In this document: positions 1 through 7,900 of the stretch, in pieces
How the letters are laid out: each line of letters begins with the position of its first letter
Numbering within the stretch: position 1 is the stretch's first letter
Source of the DNA: Rhodococcus sp. HM1
GTDB lineage: Bacteria > Actinomycetota > Actinomycetes > Mycobacteriales > Mycobacteriaceae
Assembly (NCBI RefSeq): GCF_023218075.1
Contig: NZ_JALPTB010000031.1
Span: 1-64,000 of the forward strand
Reading direction: 5' to 3'
Length of the DNA: 64,000 bases
The notes under the pieces: generated by a model
Told to the model about the DNA's origin: nothing
The model's input: the letters and a program-made list of their open reading frames with translations, nothing else
The model's database searches: none
Translations under genes and position numbers: made by a program

Positions 1-17
1 CCGTCGTGTGAAGCGGT

Positions 18-49
18 GGTCCCGGGGCGGGAGACCCCGCCCCGGGACC
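18..49. terminator. GC-rich hairpin terminator
   Basis: A 14-base perfect stem (18-31 with 36-49) encloses a loop of four bases. It lies about 110 bases beyond the stop codon of the leftward argJ homologue, so it may end that transcript or one from the left. No T-tract follows, as is usual in high-GC actinobacteria. Confidence 0.6.
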
Positions 50-98
50 GGCGCTGTGGTTCGCGGTCGCGGACCTTCGGCTATTTCGCAACAGCCCG

Positions 99-131
99 TT
101 GAAGGAGACGAATGTACCGCTCGCTCGGAAA
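99..131. repeat. Direct repeat copy 1 downstream of argJ
   Basis: This 33-base stretch (beginning TTGAAGGAGACGAA and ending CGCTCGGAAA) recurs at 1452-1484 with about 80 percent identity, so the argJ homologue is flanked by direct copies. Each copy contains a CGAA...TCG dyad of about 15 bases. It may be the operator of a leftward gene just outside the window that shares a regulator with argJ. Confidence 0.5.
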
Positions 132-158
132 CGGGAGGGGCTCGCCCGGGTGGGGCGG

Positions 159-1307
159 CTACGTGGTGTAGTCCGCGTTGATGCGGATGTAGCCTTCCGT
201 CAGATCGCAGCCGTAGGCGGTGAACTCGCCCGCGGCGATGCCCAGATCCACCTCGATGACCACCTCGTCACCCCCGAGGTACTCCTGGAGAGCGGCGAGA
301 CGTTCGGGTGATGCCGGGACCGGATAGGTTTCGAGCCCTCCGAATGCGATCCGCACGTTCTCCTCGAGGATGTCGGTTTCGGATTCGCACTTCCCCACGG
401 CCATCGCCACCCGGCCCCAGTTCGGGTCGGCGCCGTGCACGGCCGTCTTGACGAGCGGGGAGTTCACGACCGCCTTGGCGACGAGCTTGGCCTGCGCATC
501 GTCGCGGGCACCGGTGACCCGGACCTCGATGAGCTTGCTGGCGCCCTCACCGTCCGAGGCGATCATCCGCACGAGCTCGGTGCACACCTCGAGCAGCGCC
601 GCTTCGAACTCGGTCGGGTCGACGGGCCCGGCCGCCCCGGACGCGAACACGGCAGCGGTGTCCGATGTCGAGGTGTCGGAATCGACGCTGACCGCGTTGT
701 AGGTGCGGTCGACGACCGAGCGGAAGATGCGATCGAGGGCGTCCGGGGCGAGCTGCGCGTCGGTCGCGATGAACGACAGCATCGTCGCCATATTCGGTTC
801 CATCATGCCGACACCCTTGGCCACCCCGACCACCGTCGCGTTCCCGACCGTACGGAACGCACACTTGGAGCGCGTATCCGTCGTCATGATCGCCTCGGCG
901 ACCGCGCCGAGATCGGCGGGTCCGGGCGCGGGAAGGGCGTCCATTCCCGCGAGCATGCGTTCCATCGGGTACAACACCCCGATGACGCCGGTCGAGGCGA
1001 CCAGAACCTGCTCGGCCGGGCATCCGAGGCGGTCTGCCGCCCAGGCCCGGAGTGTCCGGGCATCCGCGAGTCCCTGCTCTCCGGTTGCGACATTCGCGTT
1101 GCCCGACACGACGACGACTCCGCGGAGCGCCGACAGATCGACCTCACGGTCGAGACGCACACTCGGGCCGGCGAAGCGGGACCGGGTGAACACCGCAGCG
1201 GAGGCGACATCGGGGGTGGTCACGCCGAGAAGCGCGAAGTCGGGACGGTTGTCTTTGACACCGATGCTTCCGGTGAGCGAGATGAAGCCGTCGACGGCGG
1301 GGATCAT
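159..1307 (-). CDS. argJ: Glutamate N-acetyltransferase / ornithine acetyltransferase (ArgJ family)
   Basis: This 382-residue protein is full length for ArgJ, which transfers an acetyl group from N-acetylornithine to glutamate in the cyclic arginine pathway. The self-cleavage site is visible as N-M-A-T-M-L, with the nucleophile Thr175 following Ala174. The GTxx-type core (STGVIG near residue 105) and the C-terminal DLTEGYIRINADYTT tail are also typical. The ATG at 1307 is preceded by AAAGGA; reading further upstream gives only low-complexity Arg-rich sequence. No other arg gene is adjacent, so this may be a second, stand-alone copy with a different acyl donor or role. An operator-like dyad pair lies upstream at 1432-1476. 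Confidence 0.85.
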   Translation of the reverse strand: MIPAVDGFISLTGSIGVKDNRPDFALLGVTTPDVASAAVFTRSRFAGPSVRLDREVDLSALRGVVVVSGNANVATGEQGLADARTLRAWAADRLGCPAEQVLVASTGVIGVLYPMERMLAGMDALPAPGPADLGAVAEAIMTTDTRSKCAFRTVGNATVVGVAKGVGMMEPNMATMLSFIATDAQLAPDALDRIFRSVVDRTYNAVSVDSDTSTSDTAAVFASGAAGPVDPTEFEAALLEVCTELVRMIASDGEGASKLIEVRVTGARDDAQAKLVAKAVVNSPLVKTAVHGADPNWGRVAMAVGKCESETDILEENVRIAFGGLETYPVPASPERLAALQEYLGGDEVVIEVDLGIAAGEFTAYGCDLTEGYIRINADYTT

Positions 1308-1431
1308 TGAGAGTCCTTTCGAGCGAGTTTGCTGCAGGGTCCACTCTGCCGAACGAACGCCGGAAACGGGGACGCCGGGGTGCGCAGCAGCGCGCCCGCT
1401 TATGGGACCGGACCGTGCCTCGTAGCTCGAG

Positions 1432-1476
1432 CGAACGGTACGTTCGATCGATTGAAGGAGACGAACGATACATTCG
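1432..1476. promoter_or_regulatory. Paired dyad operator upstream of argJ
   Basis: Two related 15-base dyads, CGAACGGTACGTTCG (1432-1446) and CGAACGATACATTCG (1462-1476), lie 30 bases apart, about three helical turns, in the 188-base gap between argJ and the acetoacetate-decarboxylase-like gene. A third version occurs at 109-123. The size and symmetry suit a TetR-type repressor. No such regulator gene is next to it in the window. Confidence 0.45.
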
Positions 1477-1495
1477 CTCGGAAAGAAGGGGGAGG

Positions 1496-2245
1496 CTACC
1501 GCGCCGGCACTTCCACGGCGTCCCCGAACGTCATCGCCAGATTCCCGATCGACGACGACACCAGCGCACGCTTGGGGAGCCCCAGCGACCGCAGCTCGTC
1601 GGCGATCGGGTGCGTCCCCAGCCGCAGCGTGGCACCCCCGATCCGTGTCCGCATTCCGGACGGGTTCATGTCCCAGCTCGTGCGGCGCGTCACCGCGTCC
1701 AGGAACGAGTACGCGGCGACGGACGCCGTCGCACCCGCCCCCGGAACCGGAATACCCCGGGCGACGGTCAGTTCCGCGATGAGCCGGTCGTCCACGGACA
1801 CCGACGCGCGTTTGGTGGCGCTGTGATGGTCGGTGTCGAAGTCGGCGAGGATCTTCGGGAATCCCCAGATACCGCGGCCGGCGGCGAGCGTGAAGTCGCC
1901 GTCGACGGGCAGTCGGTGGATGAGCGCACCGGCGCCGCCGGACCCGAGTTCGCGGAGGTCCTGCAGCACCGTGCCGCCGCGCCGGTTGTGGTCGCGGACG
2001 AGGAAGCACACGCCGAATTCGTTGTAGGGCCCGAGATCTCCGTCGACGTAGTCGACGAACACGAGGGTGCAGAGGCCGTGTCCGGGCCGGTACTGCAGAA
2101 TCTCGAGGCCGCTGCCGGCGATCAGCGCCTGCGCCGGTGCTGTGGGTACCGAGTACATCGCCATGAAGGCGGTCGCGGTCCGGACCTGCACGGGCATCGC
2201 GACCTTCCTGCCGAGGACGAGGTGCGTGCCGGTGGTGTCGCTCAT
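1496..2245 (-). CDS. Acetoacetate decarboxylase-fold protein
   Basis: This 249-residue protein resembles the acetoacetate decarboxylase (ADC) superfamily, with the GRGIWGFPKI segment near residue 130 that is characteristic of the fold, followed by a conserved C-terminal half. True acetoacetate decarboxylase uses a Schiff-base lysine; I cannot assign it with confidence here, so the substrate is unknown. The ATG at 2245 is chosen because GGAAGG lies just upstream. The gene lies between the argJ homologue and an aldo/keto reductase, all on the minus strand but separated by 188 and 88 bases, so cotranscription is uncertain. Confidence 0.7.
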   Translation of the reverse strand: MSDTTGTHLVLGRKVAMPVQVRTATAFMAMYSVPTAPAQALIAGSGLEILQYRPGHGLCTLVFVDYVDGDLGPYNEFGVCFLVRDHNRRGGTVLQDLRELGSGGAGALIHRLPVDGDFTLAAGRGIWGFPKILADFDTDHHSATKRASVSVDDRLIAELTVARGIPVPGAGATASVAAYSFLDAVTRRTSWDMNPSGMRTRIGGATLRLGTHPIADELRSLGLPKRALVSSSIGNLAMTFGDAVEVPAR

Positions 2246-2333
2246 GTGTGCCTTCCCGGAGAATCGTGGAACGCTCGGATCAGAAATGAGAACACGTTCC
2301 ACTATTGGGTCCGGGTGCGGCGAACGCAAGACC

Positions 2334-3206
2334 TTACGGCGCTCCCAGGTTCATCTCGTCCGGGTGCATCCCCACCCGGGTGCCGTCGTCGAGAGTCGCG
2401 ATCTCGCTCAGGTCCAGTTCGGACAGTTCGAAATCGAACACGTCGATGTTCTGCGCGATCCGTTGCTCGTGCACCGACTTCGGAATGACGATCAGCCCGT
2501 TCTGCAGGTGCCACCGGATCAGGACCTGCGCCGGCGTCTTGCTGTGCCGGTCGGCGATGCGCGTGATCATCGGATCCGTGAGCAGCGTGTTCGGCTTGGA
2601 TGCCGGACCCCACCCGGAACCGCTGGTGCCGCCGAGCGGACTCCAGGATTCGACGGCGATACCGAGTTCGGCGGCGGTCGCGCGGATCTCCTCCTGCGGC
2701 AGGTGGGGGTGCAGTTCGACCTGGTCGACGGCGGGAAGCAGGCCGCCGCGATCGGCGAGCAGCTTCAGGTGCCGCGGCTCGAAGTTGCAGACGCCGACCG
2801 CCTTCGCCTTCCCCGAGGATGCGATCTCCTCCATCGCATCCCACGTGCGCAGCAGGCGCTGGTCGTCGAGCAGCGGCCAGTGCACGAGATACAGGTCGAC
2901 GTAGTCGAGACCGAGCCGTTCCAGGCTCGCGTCGATCGCCGCCAGGGCGGGTTCGTAGCCCTGGTCGGAGTTCCACAGCTTGGTGGTGACGAACAGGTCT
3001 TCGCGGGGGACCGACGACGACGCGAGGCCGCGCCCGACGCCCGCCTCGTTGCCGTACGCGGCGGCGGTGTCGATGTGCCGGTAGCCGGCTTCGTCGATCG
3101 CGAACCGCACGATGTGCTCGGTCTGTTCGTCGGTGGCCTGCCAGACTCCCAGGCCGAGCTGCGGGATGGTCGTTCCGGAATTCAGCGTGATCTCGGGAGT
3201 GCTCAT
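2334..3206 (-). CDS. Aldo/keto reductase
   Basis: This NADPH-dependent carbonyl reductase of 290 residues has the full AKR catalytic tetrad: Asp46 and Tyr51 in HIDTAAAYGNE, Lys76 in TTKLW and His109 in LVHWP. The C-terminal IPKSVHEQRI segment matches the cofactor-phosphate-binding site of AKR5-type enzymes such as 2,5-diketo-D-gluconate reductases. The substrate cannot be read from sequence. The gene is divergent from the SRPBCC-ArsR pair, with about 120 bases between start codons. Confidence 0.88.
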   Translation of the reverse strand: MSTPEITLNSGTTIPQLGLGVWQATDEQTEHIVRFAIDEAGYRHIDTAAAYGNEAGVGRGLASSSVPREDLFVTTKLWNSDQGYEPALAAIDASLERLGLDYVDLYLVHWPLLDDQRLLRTWDAMEEIASSGKAKAVGVCNFEPRHLKLLADRGGLLPAVDQVELHPHLPQEEIRATAAELGIAVESWSPLGGTSGSGWGPASKPNTLLTDPMITRIADRHSKTPAQVLIRWHLQNGLIVIPKSVHEQRIAQNIDVFDFELSELDLSEIATLDDGTRVGMHPDEMNLGAP

Positions 3207-3256
3207 CGTCCCAGGCTAACCACCGGGGTGCGGCTGCGCGGTCCGGAAGAAGAAAT

Positions 3257-3305
3257 GCAACTCGGGGGTTGCAGTGCGCTGGTACATGTGCAACCCTGGA
3301 GTTGC
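3257..3305. promoter_or_regulatory. Tandem palindromic operators, probably for the ArsR regulator
   Basis: Two 16-base palindromes with identical arms GCAAC...GTTGC (3257-3272 and 3290-3305) start 33 bases apart, about three DNA turns, in the promoter of the SRPBCC-ArsR operon. The second ends 24 bases before the SRPBCC start codon. Autorepression by the ArsR-family protein encoded at 3758 is the simplest reading. Confidence 0.6.
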
Positions 3306-3329
3306 AAATCATCTACCACGGAGGAAGTC

Positions 3330-3761
3330 ATGGCCTCTCTCGACATCACCCGCAGTATCGACATCCAGGCCCCGATCGCCAAGGTGTGGGCCGCCCTGAC
3401 CGAACCGGAGCTGATCGCCCAATGGTTCGGTGACACAGCAGAATTCGATCCGAAGCCCGGAGGCGTAGGAAGTTTCGGCTGGACGAATCACGACGAAGGT
3501 CCGTTCCGCGTGCTGGTCGAGCACGTGGACGAACCGAAGACCCTGATCTACCGGTGGGCACGTGAATCGAATGCCGACCCCGTGCCGGGAAACTCCACGC
3601 TGGTGCGGTTCGACCTCGCCGAGATCGACGGCGGTACCCGCTTGACGTTGGTGGAGACGGGTTTCGAGGAGCTCGCCGAACCGCGATCGGCTCACGACGG
3701 CAACGTCGAGGGCTGGCAAGCCGAACTGGGCGACCTCGTGGAGTACGTGGAAGCACGGTGA
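3330..3761 (+). CDS. SRPBCC/AHSA1-domain protein
   Basis: This 143-residue protein belongs to the START-like AHSA1 family: it has the N-terminal strand RSIDIQAPIAKVWAALTEPE, the AQWFGD motif and a C-terminal amphipathic helix ending WQAELGDLVEYVEAR. Such proteins have a hydrophobic ligand cavity and are often paired with an ArsR regulator. A strong GGAGGAAG ribosome site supports the ATG at 3330. The stop codon overlaps the GTG of the ArsR gene (GTGA), so the two are translationally coupled. The ligand is unknown. Confidence 0.85.
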   Translation: MASLDITRSIDIQAPIAKVWAALTEPELIAQWFGDTAEFDPKPGGVGSFGWTNHDEGPFRVLVEHVDEPKTLIYRWARESNADPVPGNSTLVRFDLAEIDGGTRLTLVETGFEELAEPRSAHDGNVEGWQAELGDLVEYVEAR

Positions 3762-4084
3762 GTGACATGTCCAAGGATGTTCCGGTGGTGCTGGCGGTAC
3801 TCGCCGACGAGACCCGCTGGAACATCCTCACGCAGATCGGCGCCGAGGACCTGTCCGCGAGTGCGCTGGCGGACCGGCTTCCGGTCAGCAGGCAGGCCAT
3901 CGCCAAGCACCTGTCCGTGCTGGCCGACGCCGGATTCGTGGAGTCGGTCCGGGTGGGGCGAGAGATCCGATACCGGGCGATCGGCACCCCGCTCGGCAGG
4001 CTCGCCGATGAACTCGACGCCATCGGGCGGCAGTGGGATCGCCGTATGGAGGCGATCAAACGTATCGCCGAACGGCCCGATTAG
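3758..4084 (+). CDS. ArsR-family winged-helix regulator
   Basis: This 108-residue regulator has the classical ArsR fold: a D-E-T-R-W-N-I-L first helix, a recognition helix in VSRQAIAKHLSVLADAGFV and a wing (VGREIRYRAIG). No metal-binding Cys pair is visible, so it is the non-metal subtype commonly coupled to AHSA1 proteins. The GTG at 3758 overlaps the preceding stop; an ATG at 3767 is a possible alternative. The twin palindromes at 3257-3305 are its likely operators. Confidence 0.88.
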   Translation: MSDMSKDVPVVLAVLADETRWNILTQIGAEDLSASALADRLPVSRQAIAKHLSVLADAGFVESVRVGREIRYRAIGTPLGRLADELDAIGRQWDRRMEAIKRIAERPD

Positions 4085-4125
4085 GGCGTGCCTCCCGATC
4101 CGTCGGGGAATGGGAGACATGCCCT
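4083..4125. terminator. Bidirectional hairpin terminator
   Basis: Imperfect 14-base arms (4083-4096 and 4112-4125, starting AGGGC and ending GCCCT) lie between the convergent ArsR and P-loop kinase genes and could serve both. Confidence 0.55.
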
Positions 4126-4143
4126 GGATCGGCGGCGCCTCGA

Positions 4144-4707
4144 CTACTCGACGGGACGAAGCTGCCGAACCCAGGCGTCGACCTCGCGCCGGCCGGTCAG
4201 CCGGATCACGGGAAATTCGGGTCGCCGCGCGACGACCTCGGCGACCCGCTGCGCCGTCAGGGGATGCGTCGACCACGCCCACCGTACGATGTGCGCCGGG
4301 TCGGTGAAGACCGTGTGCAGGGGTGGTTCGATGTTGCCGTTCCACAACACTTCCCGGCGCCACCGACGCCGCAGGGTGCGCACGGCCACCTGGCGCATCA
4401 CCGTCGCGCGGGGCAGGTCCAGCCACACCATCAGATCGGCACGTTCGGCCAGCAGCGGACGCACCGCGCGGTACTGCCATTCCGTCACCCACGCGGGTTG
4501 CGCGCTGAACCGGTCCACGTCGTCGGCGAACGACGCCCGCGGGGTCCAGTTCGGTCCGTGGTGCAACCCGTCCAGCTCTACGTGCGGTATGCCGAGCACC
4601 GCCCCGAGCCGCCCCGCCAGCGTCGTTTTCCCGGACCCGGAGGTGCCGGCGACGAGGATGCGGCAGGGGCGGCTCGGTGGCGGTGCGGTGGCGTCGAGCA
4701 GGGGCAC
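4144..4707 (-). CDS. P-loop kinase-like protein (DNA topology modulation/FlaR-like)
   Basis: This 187-residue protein belongs to the small adenylate-kinase-like group often annotated as topology modulation protein. The Walker A motif GTSGSGKTT lies near residues 21-29, HVELDGLHHGPNW follows, and a lid-like Arg-rich segment (RRRWRREVLWNGN) is present. The substrate is unknown. The GTG at 4707 has a weak ribosome site. It starts 18 bases after the fadE33 stop on the same strand, so it may be the distal gene of the fadD3-fadE operon, although a steroid role is not evident. Confidence 0.7.
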   Translation of the reverse strand: MPLLDATAPPPSRPCRILVAGTSGSGKTTLAGRLGAVLGIPHVELDGLHHGPNWTPRASFADDVDRFSAQPAWVTEWQYRAVRPLLAERADLMVWLDLPRATVMRQVAVRTLRRRWRREVLWNGNIEPPLHTVFTDPAHIVRWAWSTHPLTAQRVAEVVARRPEFPVIRLTGRREVDAWVRQLRPVE

Positions 4708-4725
4708 CCGGGCAGGGTAGCGCCG

Positions 4726-5781
4726 TCAGTGGGCGACCGCACCCAGATATTCGTGCGGCCGGCCGAACAGCTGCGCGGTGCCGTGGGCCCGCTTGAAATA
4801 CAGCTGCGCGTCGTGTTCCCACGTGATGGCGATGCCGCCGTGCAACTGGATCGCCTCGGCCGCGACCTGCTCGAATGCCTCGGAGCAGTAGATCTTCGCG
4901 GCGTAGGCGTCCTGCGGATCCTGCGACAGTGCCGCCGCGTACGACATCGACCGGGCGGTCTCGACGAGCGCGTACATGTCGGCCATCCGGTGTTTGAGTG
5001 CCTGGAACGAGCCGATGACGCGACCGAACTGCTTGCGGTTCTTCGCGTATTCGACGGTGAGATCCAGTGCGGCCTGCGCGGCCCCGACCTGCTCGGCGGA
5101 CAGTGCGACGAGCGCGACCGTCGTCAGCCGTTCGACCAGGTCGGCCGGCGACGACAGGCGCCGCCCGGTCACCGCGGTGAACGACACCTGGGACAGGGAC
5201 CGAGTCGGATCCATCGTCGGCACCCGGCGCCGCTCGACACCGTCGGCGTCCGGATCCACCTCGAACAGTGCGACTCCGTCACTGTCACCGTCGCCGGCGA
5301 GCACGAGCAGCGTCGTCGCGACGTCCCCGCCGAGCACGTAGTGCGCGGTGCCGGTCAGTGAATCGCCTGACGCCGTGACATCCGGTGTTTTCCAACCGGA
5401 TTCGGATGCCCAGCACACCGCCACTACCTCGCCGGCCGCGATGCCCGGCAGCAGCCGTGCGGACGCCTCGGCGTCACCGGAGAGGAGCAGCAGCTGCGCG
5501 GCGAGCACCGCGGAGCCGAGCATGGGCGAGGGCGTCAGGGTGCGGCCGAGTTCCTCGAGCACGACGTGGGTTTCGGCGAGCGACGCGCCCACTCCGTCGA
5601 ACTCCTCGGGAATCGCGAGTGCGGCGACCCCGATCTGCTCGACGAGCCGAGCCCACAGGGTCGTGTCGAAGCCGTCCGGTGAAGCGATGGCCTTGCGTAC
5701 GGCGGCGGAGTCGGAGTGCTTGGCCAGCAGGTCGCGCACCGACTGCCGCAGGGCGGCGCGATCCTCGGTTTCGAACGTCAC
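4726..5781 (-). CDS. fadE33: Acyl-CoA dehydrogenase subunit FadE33-like
   Basis: This 351-residue flavoprotein is of the short acyl-CoA dehydrogenase type found in actinobacterial steroid clusters, where two different subunits form alpha2beta2 enzymes. RKQFGRVIGSFQALKHR near residue 220 and QLHGGIAITWEHDAQLYFKRA near the C-terminus are the conserved helical-domain signatures. It is last in the fadD3-ech-fadE31-fadE32-fadE33 series, as in M. tuberculosis Rv3561-Rv3564, and is assigned by that order. The GTG at 5781 overlaps the fadE32 stop (GTGA); upstream reading is not protein-like. It probably acts late in HIP-CoA beta-oxidation; the exact substrate is not settled by sequence. Confidence 0.82.
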   Translation of the reverse strand: MTFETEDRAALRQSVRDLLAKHSDSAAVRKAIASPDGFDTTLWARLVEQIGVAALAIPEEFDGVGASLAETHVVLEELGRTLTPSPMLGSAVLAAQLLLLSGDAEASARLLPGIAAGEVVAVCWASESGWKTPDVTASGDSLTGTAHYVLGGDVATTLLVLAGDGDSDGVALFEVDPDADGVERRRVPTMDPTRSLSQVSFTAVTGRRLSSPADLVERLTTVALVALSAEQVGAAQAALDLTVEYAKNRKQFGRVIGSFQALKHRMADMYALVETARSMSYAAALSQDPQDAYAAKIYCSEAFEQVAAEAIQLHGGIAITWEHDAQLYFKRAHGTAQLFGRPHEYLGAVAH

Positions 5782-6743
5782 GATGCCTCCAGAGCGGCGA
5801 CGACCCGCGCCCGGTGCACATCCGGCGTGCCCCACGCGGTGACGAGCGCGCGGGCCTTCGTCAGCCACAGAGACAGGTCGTGTTCCTGCGTGTAACCGAT
5901 CGCGCCGTGCACCTGCAGCGCCGTGCGGGCGGCCCGGTACGCGGCGTCACCGCACGCGACCTTCGCGGCCGAGACGTCCCGCGAGGCCGTCGGCAGTCCG
6001 TCCCGCACCGCGAGCGCCGCACCGAGCAGCAGCGGGCGGGCCATCTCCAGGGCGACGGCGACCTCGGCGAGGTGGTGCTTGATCGCCTGGAACGAGCCGA
6101 TGATGCGACCGAACTGCTTGCGCTGCTGCGCGTATTCGGTGCTGGTCTCGAGCAGGGTGCGACCCAGCCCGAGCAGCTGCGCCGCGGTCGCGAGCGCACC
6201 GAGGTCGAACGCGTCGGTGAAGTCCGCGGTGCCGAGGGTCTCCGCCGCGGTCACCGCGAAGAGCCGCCGGGCCGGGTCGACCGATCCGTGTGTGTCGCCG
6301 GCGGCGCCGGTGGATACAGTCGAATCCTGCACGAGCAGAACCAGATCGGCGGTGTCCGCGTCGACCGCGTACGGCACGTGCGGAGCCGCCGCGACCGTCG
6401 CGAGGGAACCGGACGCCAGCGCGGCGAGCCGGTCGGGCGCGACCGAGGCGAGCAGTTTCGGTGCGACCGCGACGGTTTCCACGACGGGGCCGGGCACCGC
6501 GTGACGGCCGAGTTGTTCGACGGCGACGACCAGATCGACGGCGTCGGCCCCGAGACCGTCGTGTTCCTCGGCGACGAGCAGGCCGTTGACGCCGGTCTCG
6601 GCGAGACGCTGCCACACCTTCAGGCCGGGTCCGGTGTCGCCGGTGTTCCAGGCGCGGATCACCGCCGGCATGTCCGACTTGGTGAGCAGCGCGTCGATGC
6701 TCGCCGCGAAGTCCTCGTGGGACTCGTCGAGTGCGAATCTCAT
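5778..6743 (-). CDS. fadE32: Acyl-CoA dehydrogenase subunit FadE32-like
   Basis: This 321-residue acyl-CoA dehydrogenase subunit is unusually short in its central beta domain, as is typical of one partner of steroid-type heteromeric dehydrogenases. RKQFGRIIGSFQAIKHHLAE and LQVHGAIGYTQEHDLSLWL mark the C-terminal helical domain. It is coupled to fadE31 by an ATGA overlap at 6740-6743 and to fadE33 by GTGA. A complex with the FadE31 product is expected from the family and gene pairing. Calling it fadE32 rather than fadE33 rests on gene order. Confidence 0.82.
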   Translation of the reverse strand: MRFALDESHEDFAASIDALLTKSDMPAVIRAWNTGDTGPGLKVWQRLAETGVNGLLVAEEHDGLGADAVDLVVAVEQLGRHAVPGPVVETVAVAPKLLASVAPDRLAALASGSLATVAAAPHVPYAVDADTADLVLLVQDSTVSTGAAGDTHGSVDPARRLFAVTAAETLGTADFTDAFDLGALATAAQLLGLGRTLLETSTEYAQQRKQFGRIIGSFQAIKHHLAEVAVALEMARPLLLGAALAVRDGLPTASRDVSAAKVACGDAAYRAARTALQVHGAIGYTQEHDLSLWLTKARALVTAWGTPDVHRARVVAALEAS

Positions 6744-7900
6744 CGGTCGCCCTTCGGTAGGCCGAGCAGCCGCTCGGCGATGACGTTCTTCTGGATCTCG
6801 TTGGTACCCGCGTAGATCGGGCCGGACAGCGAGAAGAGGTAGCCGTCGGTCCAGGAGTCGACGAGCTCGGCCTCCGGGCCCTGCAGTTCGAGCGCGGTCT
6901 CGTGGGCGGCGATGTCCCACTCGGACCAGAACACCTTGTTGATCGACGACTCGGCGCCGAGCTGGCCGCCGGCCTCGAGCCGGGTCACGGTGCCCCAGGT
7001 CGACAGTTCGTACGCCCGCGCACCGATCCACGCGTCCGCCACCCGGTTCCGCAGCGCGGCGTCACCGTGCAGCGGGGAGGTGCGGTAGAGCTGCAGCAGC
7101 CGGTCGGCGGTCGCGAGGAAGCGGCCGGGGGAGCGCAGCGACAGGCCGCGTTCGTTCGACGCGGTGCTCATGGCGACGCGCCACCCCTCGTTGACGCCGC
7201 CGATGACACCGGACTCGCCGGGGTTGGCGGCGTCGTCGGGCACGAACACGTCCTCGAGGAAGATCTCCGCGAAGCCCGGCTCGCCGTCGAGCTGATCGAT
7301 CGGGCGGACGGTGACGCCGGGGGAGCGCAGGTCGAACATGAAGTACGTGATGCCCTTGTGGCGCTGGGCATCCGGATCGGAGCGGAACAGGCCGAAGCCC
7401 CAGTCCGCGAAGCTTGCCCGCGAACTCCACGTCTTCTGGCCGTTGAGCAGCCAGCCGCCGTCGGTGCGGGTCGCGGTGGAGCGCAGCGACGCCAGGTCGC
7501 TGCCCGATTCGGGTTCGGACCACGCCTGCGCCCAGATGTCGTCGGCGCGGGCCATCCTCGGCATGATGCGCGCGAGCTGCTCGGCGTTGGCGTGCTCGAA
7601 CAGGGTGGGGGCGAGCAGGAAGATGCCGTTCTGGCTGACCCGCCCGGGTGCGCCGGCGCGGTAGTACTCCTCCTCGAAGACCACCCACTGCTGCAGCGTC
7701 GCGTCACGGCCACCGAGCTCGGCGGGCCAGGACACGACGGACAGGCGGGCGTCGGCGAGGGTGCGTTCCCACTGCCGGTGCTCCTCGAAGCCCTCCTTCG
7801 TATCCATGGACTTCAGCGGTGTGGACGGCACGTTCTCGGCGAGGAACGCCCGCACCTCGTCGCGGAATGCGACTGTGGCGTCGTCGAACTCGAGATCCAT
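6740..7900 (-). CDS. fadE31: Acyl-CoA dehydrogenase FadE31-like
   Basis: This 386-residue acyl-CoA dehydrogenase has the AQAWSEPESGSDLASL flavin/substrate loop near residue 130, the NGQKTWSSRA strand and the C-terminal IYAGTNEIQKNVIAERLLG segment. It is the longer partner expected to pair with the shorter FadE32 and FadE33 subunits. The ATG at 7900 shares an ATGA overlap with the upstream enoyl-CoA hydratase. It lies in the KstR2-controlled operon for steroid C/D-ring remnants. Confidence 0.88.
   Translation of the reverse strand: MDLEFDDATVAFRDEVRAFLAENVPSTPLKSMDTKEGFEEHRQWERTLADARLSVVSWPAELGGRDATLQQWVVFEEEYYRAGAPGRVSQNGIFLLAPTLFEHANAEQLARIMPRMARADDIWAQAWSEPESGSDLASLRSTATRTDGGWLLNGQKTWSSRASFADWGFGLFRSDPDAQRHKGITYFMFDLRSPGVTVRPIDQLDGEPGFAEIFLEDVFVPDDAANPGESGVIGGVNEGWRVAMSTASNERGLSLRSPGRFLATADRLLQLYRTSPLHGDAALRNRVADAWIGARAYELSTWGTVTRLEAGGQLGAESSINKVFWSEWDIAAHETALELQGPEAELVDSWTDGYLFSLSGPIYAGTNEIQKNVIAERLLGLPKGDR

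Noticed and set aside
435-1310. Open frame antisense to argJ
   Set aside because: ArgJ on the other strand carries the catalytic Thr and full family length; the antisense frame is low-complexity.
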